Source: Endothia cerciana (lineage: Eukaryota > Ascomycota > Sordariomycetes > Diaporthales > Cryphonectriaceae). From it: a stretch of DNA of 64,000 nt. The stretch lies in NCBI GenBank assembly GCA_026119935.1, contig JALRMH010000006.1, positions 496,001 through 560,000 on the forward strand, in the 5' to 3' direction. Below are positions 1-10,497 of the stretch, one piece after another (position 1 is the first letter of the stretch; each line of letters opens with the position of its first letter). A program made the position numbers and the translations under genes. The notes beneath the pieces are model-generated. The model worked only from the letters and a program-made list of their open reading frames with translations, was not told the DNA's origin and searched no databases.

Positions 1-404
1 CCTCCCGAGCCCTCCCCGCTGAGCGGAGGGCCGGACCAACAGCTTTGCGACCTCGCCCCTGTGGGCGTGTGTGGCCTTGGGTATGGTGTGTAGCTGTACG
101 GTCGCCAGGGTCTCCCGATCGTCGGTGGCGGTGAGCACAAACAGGTGGCATGTGAGAGGCGCCTGGCCCAGCTTGTCGCCGATGGACTTCCAATACCCGT
201 CGGCATCTGCGTCTGACAGCGGTGCCAGGAAGCCAATGGAGGATGCAGCCGGATCTGGATTCACGAGTGACTGGAGAAGGGTCCGAAGGGACGGTAGATG
301 GGGCCTCGGCGTCGGCAGTCGTCAGCAGGCGTACAATTCTGGGGTTTCCTTCTTCCGCCACCGCCGCAGTCGCCGTGGAGCTCCCTCGGCGAGGCGCCCG
401 ACTC

Positions 405-439
<35 letters not shown>

Positions 440-457
440 AGTGTTATCTGCGGGCAT
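1..457 (-). CDS. GNAT-family N-acetyltransferase, partial at left edge, apparent frameshift
   Basis: This is the N-terminal part of a GCN5-related acetyltransferase that would transfer acetyl from acetyl-CoA to an unknown amine; the gene runs off the left end of the window. Minus-strand frames give RIVRLLTTADAEA, then LRTLLQSLVNPD, SSIGFLAPLSDADADGYW, and a beta4-motif A block TVQLHTIP...HRGEVAKLLVRPSAQRGGLGR. The last segment carries the Q/R-x-x-G-x-G/A acetyl-CoA binding signature. The first and second segments lie in different frames: removing one base from the GGGG run at 300-303 (plus strand) joins them into one continuous N-terminus of normal GNAT spacing. The ATG at 457 is the first methionine of that frame and is followed by a poly-Ala tract encoded by a (GCC)n repeat. 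The start is uncertain, because the frame stays open further upstream. It may be a sequencing error, a pseudogene or an unusual splice. Confidence 0.7.
406..438. repeat. (CGG)n trinucleotide microsatellite
   Basis: About eleven CGG units; read on the minus strand they encode the poly-alanine run near the N-terminus of the GNAT gene. Confidence 0.85.
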
Positions 458-2123
458 CTTCCTGGCAGGTGAGATGGAGGGTCGTAGAATACTACCCTCG
501 CTAATCAAGATCCCAGCGCCCTGTATGGTAGCCTGCTCGGCGGTGGTAGGCGCTCCTGCACGAACCAACGGATCCAGTGCGGGAACGTGGTATTTGTGCC
601 CATGATGTGGAGGGAGCCTGAGAGCCTCGTTGGTGAGGCCCGGTCGTATTGCCACTTGACTCATCAGCCTCTGTGAGTTAGGACAATGCGACGCGTGAGA
701 TGACATGGCCGATATAGATCCGCGTTGGATACAAGGTAAGTAGAGGATCAGATAAGATCAATTAATATCTGGCTAGCGCAAGTCCCGGTGTTACGGGTTA
801 GCATCAGGCGAGAGGCTATCACAAGTGGTGCGTGCGGTCTTATCCTCCCTGAACTTATCTGGCGTTCAACTTGAACCGACAACGGTGGGAACTAGAAGTC
901 CTGAAACAGCCTTGCACGTAGGCAGAAACAAGAAACAAGAAACAAGAAACAAGTTTGGCATACTCATGGACACATAAGCCAAAAATATTGAGCCGGCTTC
1001 AGGATCATGGGTCACGAGGGAGAAAGAAGGTTATTCCTCGACCTTGTTGCCTTGGACGCCTGCTGTCCCGGGCTGAGAGACTTGAAGAAAGACACACATC
1101 CAGTGCTGACCACGACCGACGAGAAGCGTTCGGCCACACTCATGGTCTAGCTTGTAACGTTGTCGTCGACCACACGGCACAGTGTCCTGCCACAGTCTGA
1201 TAAGAAAGACATGTGATCCACCTTGCACATGACGATCGGCGAGTCAGCGGGAGGTCAGCACGATGACCTATCAGGGCGGTGCCACTGCACGGTCGTTGGT
1301 CGCTGACAGGAAGGAGGCTACCGGCGGTTGAGGCGTGGCATACCATAACGCCACGGGCCAGAAGGGTGGACGAATGTGGAGTTCATGATCATCACCAACC
1401 GCTTTACCTCGAGATCAATCTCGACGGCTCATGAGCAGAGACAGGCAGGGCTGGGTCTCCCAAGGGGGATCATCCTCCGCAAGTAGATAGATGTCGACCG
1501 CGCACGGGGCAACCCAGACCGGAAAACTGACAGACTGAAGTAGGTCCCCTGGCCAGGCAGCGTTGGGGCAGGCCGGATGTGGGCAGTGGACGAGAGCCAC
1601 GCACAAGTGTCGCATGCGGGTGAGCTCCGCAAGCCCGTGACGGTCCCATGGACTTCCGTGGTGGTGCGTCGACGGCGGATCGTACTAGTGAGCTTCACCA
1701 AAACAAAACGAACGGAACATACTAGTAACCACCCCCCAAAGAACCCCACCAACCCTGCCCCCCTCGCTACCACACGGGCCCCTGATGCGTGGGCATCTGG
1801 ACCCTGAAATACCCACCCTCTAGTACCCCTCTGCCCGCTGTATCGACGTTTCAAATGGCCGAGACCGCCGGTTCTTGGGGGAGCTCCAGCGTCATGCTGC
1901 AGGGTTCCCCTCTCTGTGAGACCTCAGACTTGTACGCGCGACAGGCACAATTCCCGCAGTACAGGATATATAAGTCCACACTGCCTCTTCTTTGTAAAGC
2001 TCAGCGGGGGCGGGGAGATCTCCATCCACGACACCATTTTTCAAGATCTACTACTCTTCTTACAAGACCAGCAGCACCACATATCCCCATTCTACAACAA
2101 AAACCCCCCTTCACATAACCAAC
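458..2123. other. Gene-poor stretch between the GNAT gene and the metallothionein
   Basis: I see no convincing gene here. It holds the 5' side of the GNAT gene, a four-copy 7-bp AGAAACA-type tandem repeat near 923-953, and at its right end the metallothionein promoter. The reading frames present (for example minus strand 1429-1854) have no recognisable domain and look like chance ORFs in GC-rich DNA. Confidence 0.5.
1967..1974 (+). promoter_or_regulatory. TATA box of the metallothionein gene
   Basis: A consensus TATATAAG lies 150 bp upstream of the metallothionein ATG and is followed by a CT-rich leader. A strong TATA box fits a stress-inducible gene. Confidence 0.6.
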
Positions 2124-2258
2124 ATGGCTGGATGCGACTGTGGCAGCACCTGCACCTGTGCCTCCTCCGGAGGTTGTAAGTCATACCATTGCCATTCCTG
2201 GATAGCTAAATGCAGCTCTAACATAAGTCGTATAGGCAAGTGTGGTGATAAGAAATAA
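2124..2258 (+). CDS. Copper-type fungal metallothionein, 24 aa, one intron
   Basis: This very small Cys-rich protein should chelate Cu(I)/Zn(II) in the cytosol. Exon 1 (2124-2175) reads MAGCDCGSTCTC then ASSGG; the intron 2176-2235 starts GTAAGT and ends ATAG; exon 2 (2236-2258) gives the rest of a Cys codon and KCGDKK, then TAA. The joined product has six cysteines arranged as three Cys-x-Cys pairs (CDC, CTC, CKC) and no aromatic or His residues. That is the hallmark of the Neurospora/Podospora/Magnaporthe metallothioneins (22-26 aa, six or seven Cys). It is too short for ordinary ORF calling and would be missed without splicing. A TATA box sits upstream. The family is usually metal-induced; I did not identify a specific metal response element. 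Confidence 0.85.
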   Translation: MAGCDCGSTCTCASSGGCKSYHCHSWIAKCSSNISRIGKCGDKK

Positions 2259-2779
2259 ACAACCTAAACTTGACTCAACCTCATGTCAGCACACGCGCGT
2301 CGGCATCACCACCACCACCGCCATCCGCCGTTTCGTCACGGAACATGGCAGGGCTGGGACGGTCGCTCTGTCATCGGCCTTGATGGTGACGGGCGGAGAG
2401 GGTGAGGGGTTGAAGAGGCATGGTGAGAAGCTTGAGGGAGGTCTAGCACCGCAAGGGACAGCTTTCGATCCTTCAATATAGTCTGTCATTCCTGATATCA
2501 GTTATTGGACCTTGCTTGCGCCTCGTGATGATATAGATCGATTCTTGTCGGTGGCCGGGGCCGTGTTCCACTACCTCGGTCCTGAGGGTGGCGGTGGTTG
2601 GACATGGTAACATGCTCCCACCGACCAACCTGCTGCGTCTTGGCCCTCTCTAGACGTCCATATGCGAGTATGGCCTCCCGCAACGAGCTGTGTAATTTAC
2701 AAACCCAAGCCGGGCTTTGACTGCCACTTGTGTTGTGATTTCCGATCCAGGTCTGTGAAGCCGATGCCGCATCCCTCGC
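2259..2779. other. Intergenic, convergent 3' ends
   Basis: This stretch separates the metallothionein from the minus-strand mL50 gene and should hold both 3' UTRs. Nothing else is recognisable. Confidence 0.5.
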
Positions 2780-4135
2780 TCACCGTTTCCTCTTCCTATC
2801 CTTCGCATCTGGCTTCGGCCCCCTGAACCACTCGCCCTCCCTGAACTTGTCAACGTGGTCGCTGCCCAGGACGGGCAGGCCCCTCTCCTTCAGCTCCTTC
2901 TCGATGATCTTCCACCGCCCGACCCTCTTGGCCTCGTGCACGGGCGTCTGCCGCTTCGCGAATACCTCCACGTTCGGCAGCTTGGCCAGCTCGCCCCGTC
3001 GCTCGATGGCCTGGATGACCGTCCTGGGTGGCGGCGGCTTGACAAGGACGGTAAGCATCATCCCAACGCTGTTGACGTGAAGCAGCTTTGCGTCCGGTAT
3101 GGCGTGGCCGGTGAGTTGGAAGATGCGCTTGGTGATCTGTACAAGCCTGGTGTCAGTATACCCCGTGGTCATGAAGATACGAGGCGCGAGGAGCCGTGAG
3201 TAGGAGCAGCATACCGCAAACTTGATCTTCACATCCTCCAGCGAGATCTTCTTCCAGCTCCCATCCCACGACTTCACAATCTCCTTCGCCTCCTCCGCGG
3301 AAATATCCGCCTGCTCCTCCGGAACAGCATCAGTCGTCTCCCCGGCCGACAAGCTCTGTACCACACCCTTAATGTCACCCTCGACCAGCGCCTGGCCCTC
3401 ATCATCAACCACCACCTTCAGACCCAACACCCTCATGACAGCCTCCCGTCCACCGTCCCGCCTCCATGCCTCCCTCAACAGGCCCCCTTTCTTCCTCGTC
3501 CCCTTCAACGACTCCACGACCGCGAGCGTCTCCAACACCGCCCTCCGCGCGCACAATTCCAACAGCGCCGGGCTGTCGACCGTCTGCGCCGCGCCGAACC
3601 CGACGAACGCCTTCGAGGCCCCCCAGTTGTCCTTGTCCTCCGAGAACCAACCCCGCAGACCTCCGACGACCTCGAGCTCCGCCGCGGTGTCCGCGGGCTG
3701 GTAGTTCTCGGCCGCGGCGCCGAGGTCGTCCGCGCGCGGGGCGACGGTGGGCTCGGCCGGAGGCAGGACGAGGTCGGTCTGGATCGGTACCGGTGCGGCC
3801 TGGGGGGAGGACTCCGCCTGGATCGCGGCGAAGGGGTCTTTCTCTTCTTCTTCTTCCGGGAGGGCCAGGCCCTCCCGGGAGTTCGGCTGGAGCGCTTCTG
3901 GCGATACCCTGGCTTCGGCCGCCTCGTCAGTTGGTGCGCCGTTCTTCATCTTGTCCGCCCATGGTCTCGAGCTACGGAATGCCGCGTGTGGCGTCGTCGA
4001 GAAGTCGCGCGGCCTCGCCAGGCAGCTCGTCGCGGCTGCGCGGCACACTGCCGTGTGTTGTGATAGCGGGGCCGACGGCTGCAGACATTGTGTGAAGACG
4101 GCAGAGGGCTGCCGTATTCTCGGTATTCTCCTCAT
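2780..4135 (-). CDS. MRPL13: Mitochondrial large-subunit ribosomal protein mL50 (MRPL13-type)
   Basis: The 425-aa product should be a structural component of the 54S mitoribosomal subunit. It has an Arg-rich, acid-free N-terminus (MRRIPRIRQPSAVFTQC...) ending near a FSTTP motif, which fits a matrix-targeting presequence with cleavage near the SxTTP site. An acidic linker follows, then a conserved C-terminal half (DNWGASKAFVGF; GYTDTRL or QITKRIFQLTG; PPPPRTVIQAIERRGELAKLPNVEVF; basic tail KDRKRKR). One intron (3137-3214, 78 nt, GTATGC...TACAG with a CTGAC branch) is removed between VKIKFA and ITKRIF. It is a multiple of three and stop-free, so its retention would add 26 residues. The ATG at 4135 was chosen because the frame upstream of it gives no targeting-like sequence. 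The gene is divergent from the CKC-type protein gene. Confidence 0.8.
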   Translation of the reverse strand: MRRIPRIRQPSAVFTQCLQPSAPLSQHTAVCRAAATSCLARPRDFSTTPHAAFRSSRPWADKMKNGAPTDEAAEARVSPEALQPNSREGLALPEEEEEKDPFAAIQAESSPQAAPVPIQTDLVLPPAEPTVAPRADDLGAAAENYQPADTAAELEVVGGLRGWFSEDKDNWGASKAFVGFGAAQTVDSPALLELCARRAVLETLAVVESLKGTRKKGGLLREAWRRDGGREAVMRVLGLKVVVDDEGQALVEGDIKGVVQSLSAGETTDAVPEEQADISAEEAKEIVKSWDGSWKKISLEDVKIKFAVCCSYSRLLAPRIFMTTGYTDTRLVQITKRIFQLTGHAIPDAKLLHVNSVGMMLTVLVKPPPPRTVIQAIERRGELAKLPNVEVFAKRQTPVHEAKRVGRWKIIEKELKERGLPVLGSDHVDKFREGEWFRGPKPDAKDRKRKR

Positions 4136-4546
4136 CGTGTCAACTGGTTGGGGGGTTGGGACCTGAGCTGTCGCCGTTGGGCGATCCGCGGGCTGTGAAA
4201 GCTCATCGAGTACGAAATTTCGCGGCAGCTCAAAGCAACAGGGGGTTGTTCGCGGCCGGCAGCACCCTTGCCGGCACTTGGTCCCTGAACTCCAACGTCG
4301 GTGCTGGACATCAGATGCTGTAGCTACAACAGAGAACGACCAGGTATTATTCCCTTTGCTGCTTGCCTGCATCCAACTACTTGTCCTCTGGGCGCAAACC
4401 CGTCCAGAATATTCACAGAATATCGGTCTCACCCTCTGTGCTCCTCTGGCGTTCATCTGACCCCTCGCCAAAGGTTGCCGTGCAACTCGCGAAAGGAGAG
4501 ACGGCCCTGCCTGGACGCTGGCTATGTGCCCGCCAGAGTCCCCAAG
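4136..4546. promoter_or_regulatory. Divergent promoter region, mL50 and CKC-type protein
   Basis: These 411 bp separate two divergent start codons and must hold both promoters. No TATA box is obvious. Confidence 0.5.
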
Positions 4547-5376
4547 ATGAATCGCCTCGGTCTCCTTCTCCTGCTTCTCGGGGCATTTGCCTCTATCGTC
4601 GCCGCGGCGTGTAAGTCTTTGCCGGAAGACGAGTACCCTCCCCATCCGTCTCCCCAACATGTGCGTAACACATACTGAACCCGTCCGTCCCCGTGTCCAC
4701 AGCGGCGCCGACGTTCTGCAAATGCACCTGCTTCACCAACAGCACCATAATAGAGATCAAGTCCAAGTCGAGCTCCCTGGGCAACTCCCACCTCAAGGAA
4801 CCAGAAGACCCCGAGGACCCGTCCTCCTCCGACGCCGACGCCGACGCCGACATCGACCTGGACGACGATGCGACGTCCTCCCCCTCCCCCGCCTCTTCCT
4901 CCTTCGTCGACAGCTTCCTCTCCGACCCGGAGTCCTCGTCCCGCCTCCTCGCCCCCCGCGCCAGCAAGGGCCACGCCGGCCGCGCCTCCCTCTCCCCCTC
5001 CTGCAGCCAGTGCAACCGCGCCTTCTGCCTCTCGCAGTCGCTGCCCATCTGCAAGGGCGCCGCGGAGAAGGACGTCGTGACCATGTGCTTCCAGCGGGAC
5101 TCGCGCAAGGACATGATCATCGTGTGGGGGTTCATCCTCGGCACGGCGGGCCTCCTCGGCTGGGCCGCGCTGCGGAAGGTGATGGACATGCACGATCGGC
5201 CCGGCGGCATCGCGGGCGGCATCGCCGGGGGCTTGACGAGGGCAGCAGGTAGAGAAGGAGGGACTGGCTTGGGGATCGGGAGGGGTGGCGCGGGCGCTAC
5301 GGAGTCTGATGCCGGACGGGGCAGGTATGTCGGTCTCTCGGGGCGTAGTAGGGAGGGGAGTGCGGTCTTCGGTTGA
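4547..5376 (+). CDS. Secreted or type I membrane protein with CKC-C motif, unknown function
   Basis: I do not recognise a named family. Exon 1 (4547-4610) encodes MNRLGLLLLLLGAFASIVAAA, a clear signal peptide. An intron 4611-4702 (GTAAGT...CACAG) leads to exon 2, starting SAPTFCKCTCFTNSTIIEIKS. The 245-aa product then has an acidic Asp/Ser tract (DADADADIDLDDD), a second Cys cluster (CSQCNRAFCLSQSLPIC, then CFQRDSRKD), one membrane segment (MIIVWGFILGTAGLLGWAAL) and a Gly/Ala/Arg-rich cytosolic tail. That is a type I topology with a Cys-rich lumenal domain and one sequon NST. The arrangement CxCxC, N-x-T, distal C-x2-C and a terminal TM loosely recalls TMEM9-type endosomal proteins, but that is only an impression. 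Such a protein would sit in the secretory or endolysosomal membrane. Confidence 0.75.
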
Positions 5377-5731
5377 AGCTGGGGAGGCTGAAGGTTACGG
5401 ATGCGCATAGTATCTCGAGCATGGATTGAATGGCAGGAGACTGTGACATTGAATTCACATCCCGAAGCACTTGAGCATACATTTCCGAGGGCCTGGGTGC
5501 ATGCATTATGAAATGGACCGACTTTTGTGTGCTTTGACACGGAACCGCCCTAACACCGTCCGTCGCTGCTTTTCGGCGCTGTGGTATCCTATGCATCCCC
5601 TTCCCATCAGGGGCCAAACCAAGACACTCGACACGCCGACTGTACTCCTGGCAAACGCCCATGGAGGCCTGGTCACTCAGAGTGCGGGCCTCCGCAGCCC
5701 GTTCACAACAGTGCCCACTCGAGCGGGCGTC
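5377..5731. other. Convergent intergenic region
   Basis: Both neighbouring genes end here. There is no gene-like signal, and a terminator cannot be defined by eye. Confidence 0.5.
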
Positions 5732-7090
5732 CTAATCCTCTTCGAGCGGCGTGCTCTGGGCTGGATGACTACTCGCCTCACCCTTGTTCTTCTCTCTACG
5801 CTCCCTTACTGCCGCGGCCAGGTCCTCGAGGACAGACACTGTTGAGTCCCAGTCGATGCACGCGTCTGTGATGCTGACACCCTTCTTCAGTCCTGAGGGG
5901 CCCTCTGGTGGGACCTTCTGGTTGCCTTCGTTGATGTTGGATTCGATCATCACACCAGTGATGGCCTTCTCGCCCTCGCGGATCTGATCGCCAACCACCC
6001 TAGCAACCCTGGGCTGGTTCCGGTGGTCTTTGTTGGAGTTGCCTACGCTACGATTAGCACATACCGGTCTTGCTGTCCCCGGCATCAGCGTATAGACCAA
6101 CCGTGCGAGCAGTCCACCATGATAGCCAGCTTCTGGCCCTTCCTCACTAGTGTATCCTTGGCCTCCTGGATGTACTTCTTCTCGTAGTTGGGGCCCTTGC
6201 TACCACCGCGCAAGATGACGAAACCATGCTCATTCCCCTTGGTCCGGGTAATAGCCGCCAGACCCTGCTTCGTCACACCCATGAAGTGATGCTTTGCTGC
6301 TGCGGCGCCAATGGCGTCGATCGCAACACCAAGGTTTCCGTCCGTGCCGTTCTTGAAGCCGACAGGGAAGGACAGGCCGGACGCCAGCTCCCGGTGCAAC
6401 TGAGACTCTGTTGTCCGGGCGCCGATGGCGCCCACGGAGATGAAGTCGGCCAGGAACTGTGGGGAGATGGTATCCAGCATCTCGCTGGCAATCGGCATAC
6501 CCTTGGACGTCAAGTCGGAGAAGATCTGACGGGAGATGCGCAGTCCCTTGTTGATCTTGAAGGTCTGATCGATATCCGGGTCGTTGATCAGACCTTTCCA
6601 GCCGACAGTGGTACGAGGCTTCTCGAGGTAGGCACGCATGATGATGCAGAGGTCGTCGGAGAGCTTGTCGGACAAGGCCTTCAGGCGGTCTGCGTACTCG
6701 AGTGCAGTAGCAGGGTCGTGGAGGGAGCAGGGGCCGACGACAACAAGGAGCCGGTCACTCTGGCCCATGACGACCTCGGCAGCCTCACGGCGGCCCTTGA
6801 CGACAGTGTCCAAGGACTCATCGCTGACGGGAATCTCCTCGATGAGCAGGGCGGGCTGGATCAGAGGATCCTGTCCCTCGACTGCGAAGGGGGAGGGGGT
6901 TATCAGCCGGAGACGGCACAAAGAGTTTGGGGGGGAAGGGAGGGAATGGGGGGTTGCGATGCAGTCGTAGGTGCGTTTGAGATTCATGATGAGGTTGATG
7001 TGGTTGTAGATAGCATCATGGAAGGGCGGAACAGGTGGCAGACACACCTCTGGTGTCGTCAGCGACGACGGCATGCATGAGTCCAGGCAT
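5732..7090 (-). CDS. ARO4: DAHP synthase (3-deoxy-7-phosphoheptulonate synthase), class I
   Basis: This enzyme condenses phosphoenolpyruvate and erythrose 4-phosphate, the first step of the shikimate pathway, in the cytosol. Three exons: 7090-7048, 6881-6102, 6042-5732; introns 7047-6882 and 6101-6043. The 377-aa product has VVGPCSLHDP, RAYLEKPRTTVGWKG, GAIGARTTESQLHREL, GLSFPVGFKNGTDG, VILRGG, VDCSHG/NSNKDHRNQP and ESNINEGNQ, which form the metal and substrate sites of class I-alpha enzymes. The short first exon MPGLMHAVVADDTR gives the expected DTR-V-EGQDPLIQPALL junction in the right phase. HHFMGVTK and AITRTKGNEHGFVILRGG resemble the yeast tyrosine-sensitive isozyme ARO4 more than ARO3, so I use that symbol tentatively. 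A TATA box and a TGACTCA site lie upstream. Confidence 0.93.
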
Positions 7091-7163
7091 TCTGAGTCTG
7101 AAGGGGTGGTGGATGTGGACTCTTTGGGAGTAAGATGCCTGTGTGACTGAAAAGGACCCAAGA

Positions 7164-7171
7164 CTTTTATA
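7164..7171 (-). promoter_or_regulatory. TATA box of the DAHP synthase gene
   Basis: TATAAAAG on the minus strand lies 74 bp upstream of the ATG at 7090. It supports the short first exon rather than a more distant start. Confidence 0.55.
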
Positions 7172-7502
7172 GTCGCCGAGGCGTGTTTGACAAGCACGAG
7201 TGACGGTGCAACAGGAAGAGAGTCGTGTAAAGGTGAAGAAACCGTGCTCTTGGTGGTGCCAGTGAGAGGTCGCACAGAGTTGGGAGTCAGGATGGTGGGC
7301 AGTCAAGATGTCGTCCCGAAAAAATGTTTTGTGGAGCAGGTGCAATGGCCCGGTGTTTGTTAGTCACAATGACAATGCACTTGTGTACCCTCGAAAAGCC
7401 ACAAAGTGTTCTGAAGAGGGAGAACCTTGTAGAGTTGGGCAAAGATAGGAGCATTCGAAGGCAGTTAAGAAGGAGAATCAATTGCCTTTTGAGAAGGGGT
7501 GG

Positions 7503-7509
7503 TGACTCA
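7503..7509. promoter_or_regulatory. Gcn4/CPC1-type site TGACTCA
   Basis: A perfect palindromic TGACTCA lies 413 bp upstream of the DAHP synthase start. It is the recognition sequence of Gcn4/CPC1 bZIP activators, which drive amino-acid biosynthetic genes under cross-pathway control. The match is exact, but a 7-mer can occur by chance. Confidence 0.5.
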
Positions 7510-10497
7510 GAGGTTTTCGCTTGATGTAATAATTTCGGCGACAATCCAAGCCTACAGGGGAGGAAGTGTCCAGGATCTTCAGGATGGGGTGTTCAGACTG
7601 AGGATGATGGTAGCTAGATCTGGCTCAAGACTGCTTTTCAGATCCAGTGCAGATAGAGCACGAGAAATTGCCGGCAAGGCAACGACTTACACGAGTGTCA
7701 AGCACAGCCGGGCTCTGCTCTTGATCAACAATGGATAGCATGTCGGACAAATCAGCATGGCTGCAATTGGCGACGGCGGGGAGGCTTCCAGCCCTCAGGG
7801 CGGGAAGGTGGGGGGAGGGGCAAGGCTGTCGGTGGAGGCACCTGACCCAATAGCTCCCTTGCCGATCTCGGTCCGGATTCCTTCTTCTAACTATGGTGGT
7901 ATAGTGGAATCTCTACTTGTGTGTAGAAAAACCTCTAGTGAGCAGTACGTCAAGCTCTGTGCTGATGCGAGTTCGACCTACACCTCCAGCCGTTCGACCA
8001 TCGAAGCCAGCAACGTGTGACCGATCTCATCTCCGCCATGCTATCAGACGCCCCCACAAGTCCTACCGTCCAGCAGAGACCTTGTGTTGCGGTGCAAGGT
8101 CAGACAGCACCCACCGGAAAAGGAGAGGCGGCGGTCGGCTCATCGATACTAATGATCCAATGCCACCTCGGGCGTCTCTTACCAGGCACGTAGCTACGGG
8201 CCGCAAATGTTTGTGTTATCAAGACAAGATTTGACGCCGGAATACGTATCTTCTGCCTCTGCATGGTAGATTGCACATCAGCAGCCAGAACTAACATCCT
8301 GCAACGGCCAGTATCTGATGCTGCACCGTTGCCGAGACACCTAGACCAACCCTCGCTGCGGTTCAGCCCATGCGGTCCTGGTGTCTTTGGTCCGAACTGT
8401 TCTCTACAGGCCCGGTTCGCAGATCTGGAAACCCATCTCAACTCTGATACCTCGGGTCGTCACCAAACAGCATTCCTGCCACGACGTTCTTGCTCTACGC
8501 TCGCGCAGTAGAGACCAGCCAGAGGCTCTATCTATGTCACTCGCATGACAAGGGCGACAGCATGCACACGAGCGTTATAAAAGAACGTACACAAGCCCCC
8601 CGAATATTCAGAGGTGGCCTGGAAAGAGCCAAGACCAGCAGCACGGCCATCTGCCATAGTACAATTGCCAAGCGCCAACCTGTGGTGTACTTCTGGGCAG
8701 GAGGCCCCTCCTGGCCGTGTTTGAGGCAATCCTGAAACCGACGGGGGCGAAAACCCGCGAGGAGGTCGGACAAGAACAGCGAGTCGAGAGCGACCTGCGA
8801 CATGATCCCTGGTGTTGAAAATACCTCCCGTGCCGTGACTAACATGTACGCATCTGTCTCCCTTTCCTTTTCTTCTTTCTTTCTTTCTTGGTCTTCCGCG
8901 AGCGCACTTTCGCGGCGTCTTGAATGTCCTCACTGCCCATTACCATGACAGATGGGGGTCGAGTGTGGCTGTGTTTATCGTCGATGGCGTGCAGAAGATC
9001 TATCTGATTCCTGGAATGTGGAAAAATCCCGGTGTGAAATTTCGGATTGGATAACCTTGCATGTTTCTAGAATACATTCGGCAGCATCTAAGAGTGTGTT
9101 GTTGGTTGTGGATGAGGGCATCATCAGCCCCCCCCCCCCCCAACCATGACCGGGGTCTCTTGGTCCCTCCCTCATCCCTCCCTTGCCCCAGCGTGCCCAG
9201 CACGTCAGGTACAGGTCACAGGCTTCCAGCACTAGGCAGCGTGCCGATTCAGCCTTCAACCCTTGATGACCAGCCAGGGCGAGCGCTAGTAGTTGTGCCT
9301 AGGCTTAGCAGATAGGCTAATAGGGCTACCATAGTATGTAGAGGAAGACGGACATTCTCGAAGACAGCATCACGTCACACGCGCGACGTCCACAGCCAGG
9401 TTGCTCGTGGCAAGATCCAACCTCGCTCCCCTGTTCTTGGGCAGGGCAACGGGGATTTCTCTTGTTTCGCGGCGTTCTGTTTCTGCTTTCTCGTTTAAGG
9501 GGTAGATATACTTCTCTCCCCTTTCTCGTGAATGCGCCATCATCCTGCCCTTTCTTCTTGTCAGGAGCATAGTCCAGCAGACATCAACAGGCTGAAGGGA
9601 TCGTCGGGGCTGACGTACATTTGTACCTCCGCACCGCCTCAGCCATCTTCGAGCAACGCCCGGCTTCCACCACAGCAAGCCCTTGGACTCAGGGACCTGA
9701 ACTTGGACCGCGCAACTGCGGAGATACCCCAACTCTGCCCTGGGTCATTGCCACAACAACTTGACAACCTGATCAGGGAGCGAGCAGGTCTCTCTTCGGC
9801 TATTTGTCTCGCTCGATTGGGAATCCCCTCTTCTCATTCCCTCCTCTCGTCCACTCCCAGCCACCCGTCGAATTCCACGGTGCGTTTCCGCCGTTTCCGC
9901 CCGCTCTCGTCTGGCCTGGTCTTGAACGCACCACACGAGTACAGAGCCCATCCTCGACCTGCATCGACTCGCGATAACGAACGTATCGAGGACCCGTTTC
10001 CATCTGCACGCTGCCGGGGTCGGTCTCCGCCGCTGTCGCATCAGATGCGCATCCCGCCTCCTGCACGCCCACAGCGGTCTTAGTCCTTGACCTGACCTGG
10101 CCTGGCCTGTCTTGGCCTCGCCTCGACCGTGCACGGTACCTTCCTTGTCTCATCGCAAGAAGCAGGAAAGGGACTCGAGCTTGGGGACGGGCTCGGCCGG
10201 CGCTGCCTGGCCAACACGACCTCAGGGCCCCCGCGCCTGCCTCTCCGCTCTCAGCAGGCTCGCTGTTGGCGTAGACACCGACATTTCGAACCAGGCTGGA
10301 AGAAGCTCGGCCGTCTCTCTTTGCGTTCCTCATACGACACAATATTTCAGTCAAGCATTGATCGACATTCGCTTTTGGATTCTAGCTCCGAGTGCTTCAG
10401 TAGCACGGTCGCGACCCGCCGGACGTGCTGCCACACGTTCCCTGCACCAACCAACATACGGGCCTAGTCAAGATTTAACTGCTGAAGATTGCCCACC

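Larger units (their letters stand above)
7091..10497. other. Long stretch without a supported gene
   Basis: These 3.4 kb hold the DAHP synthase promoter at the left and the leader of the next gene at the right. Reading frames on both strands (8532-8933 minus, 9532-10083 plus, 9800-10354 minus) show no domains or convincing codon use. There is a poly-C run near 9129-9142. A long untranslated leader for the gene at 10498 is possible. Confidence 0.4.

Noticed and set aside
7689..7739. Minus-strand exon-like sequence MLSIVDQEQSPAVLDTR followed by GTAAGT, a possible alternative first exon of DAHP synthase
   Set aside because: Its strong donor is in the wrong phase for the next exon, it lies upstream of the TATA box, and the exon at 7090-7048 fits the family junction exactly.
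7880..7990. Possible tRNA gene (A-box-like TGGTATAGTGG, B-box-like GAGTTCGACC)
   Set aside because: The arms do not pair: no acceptor stem and no T-stem can be formed.
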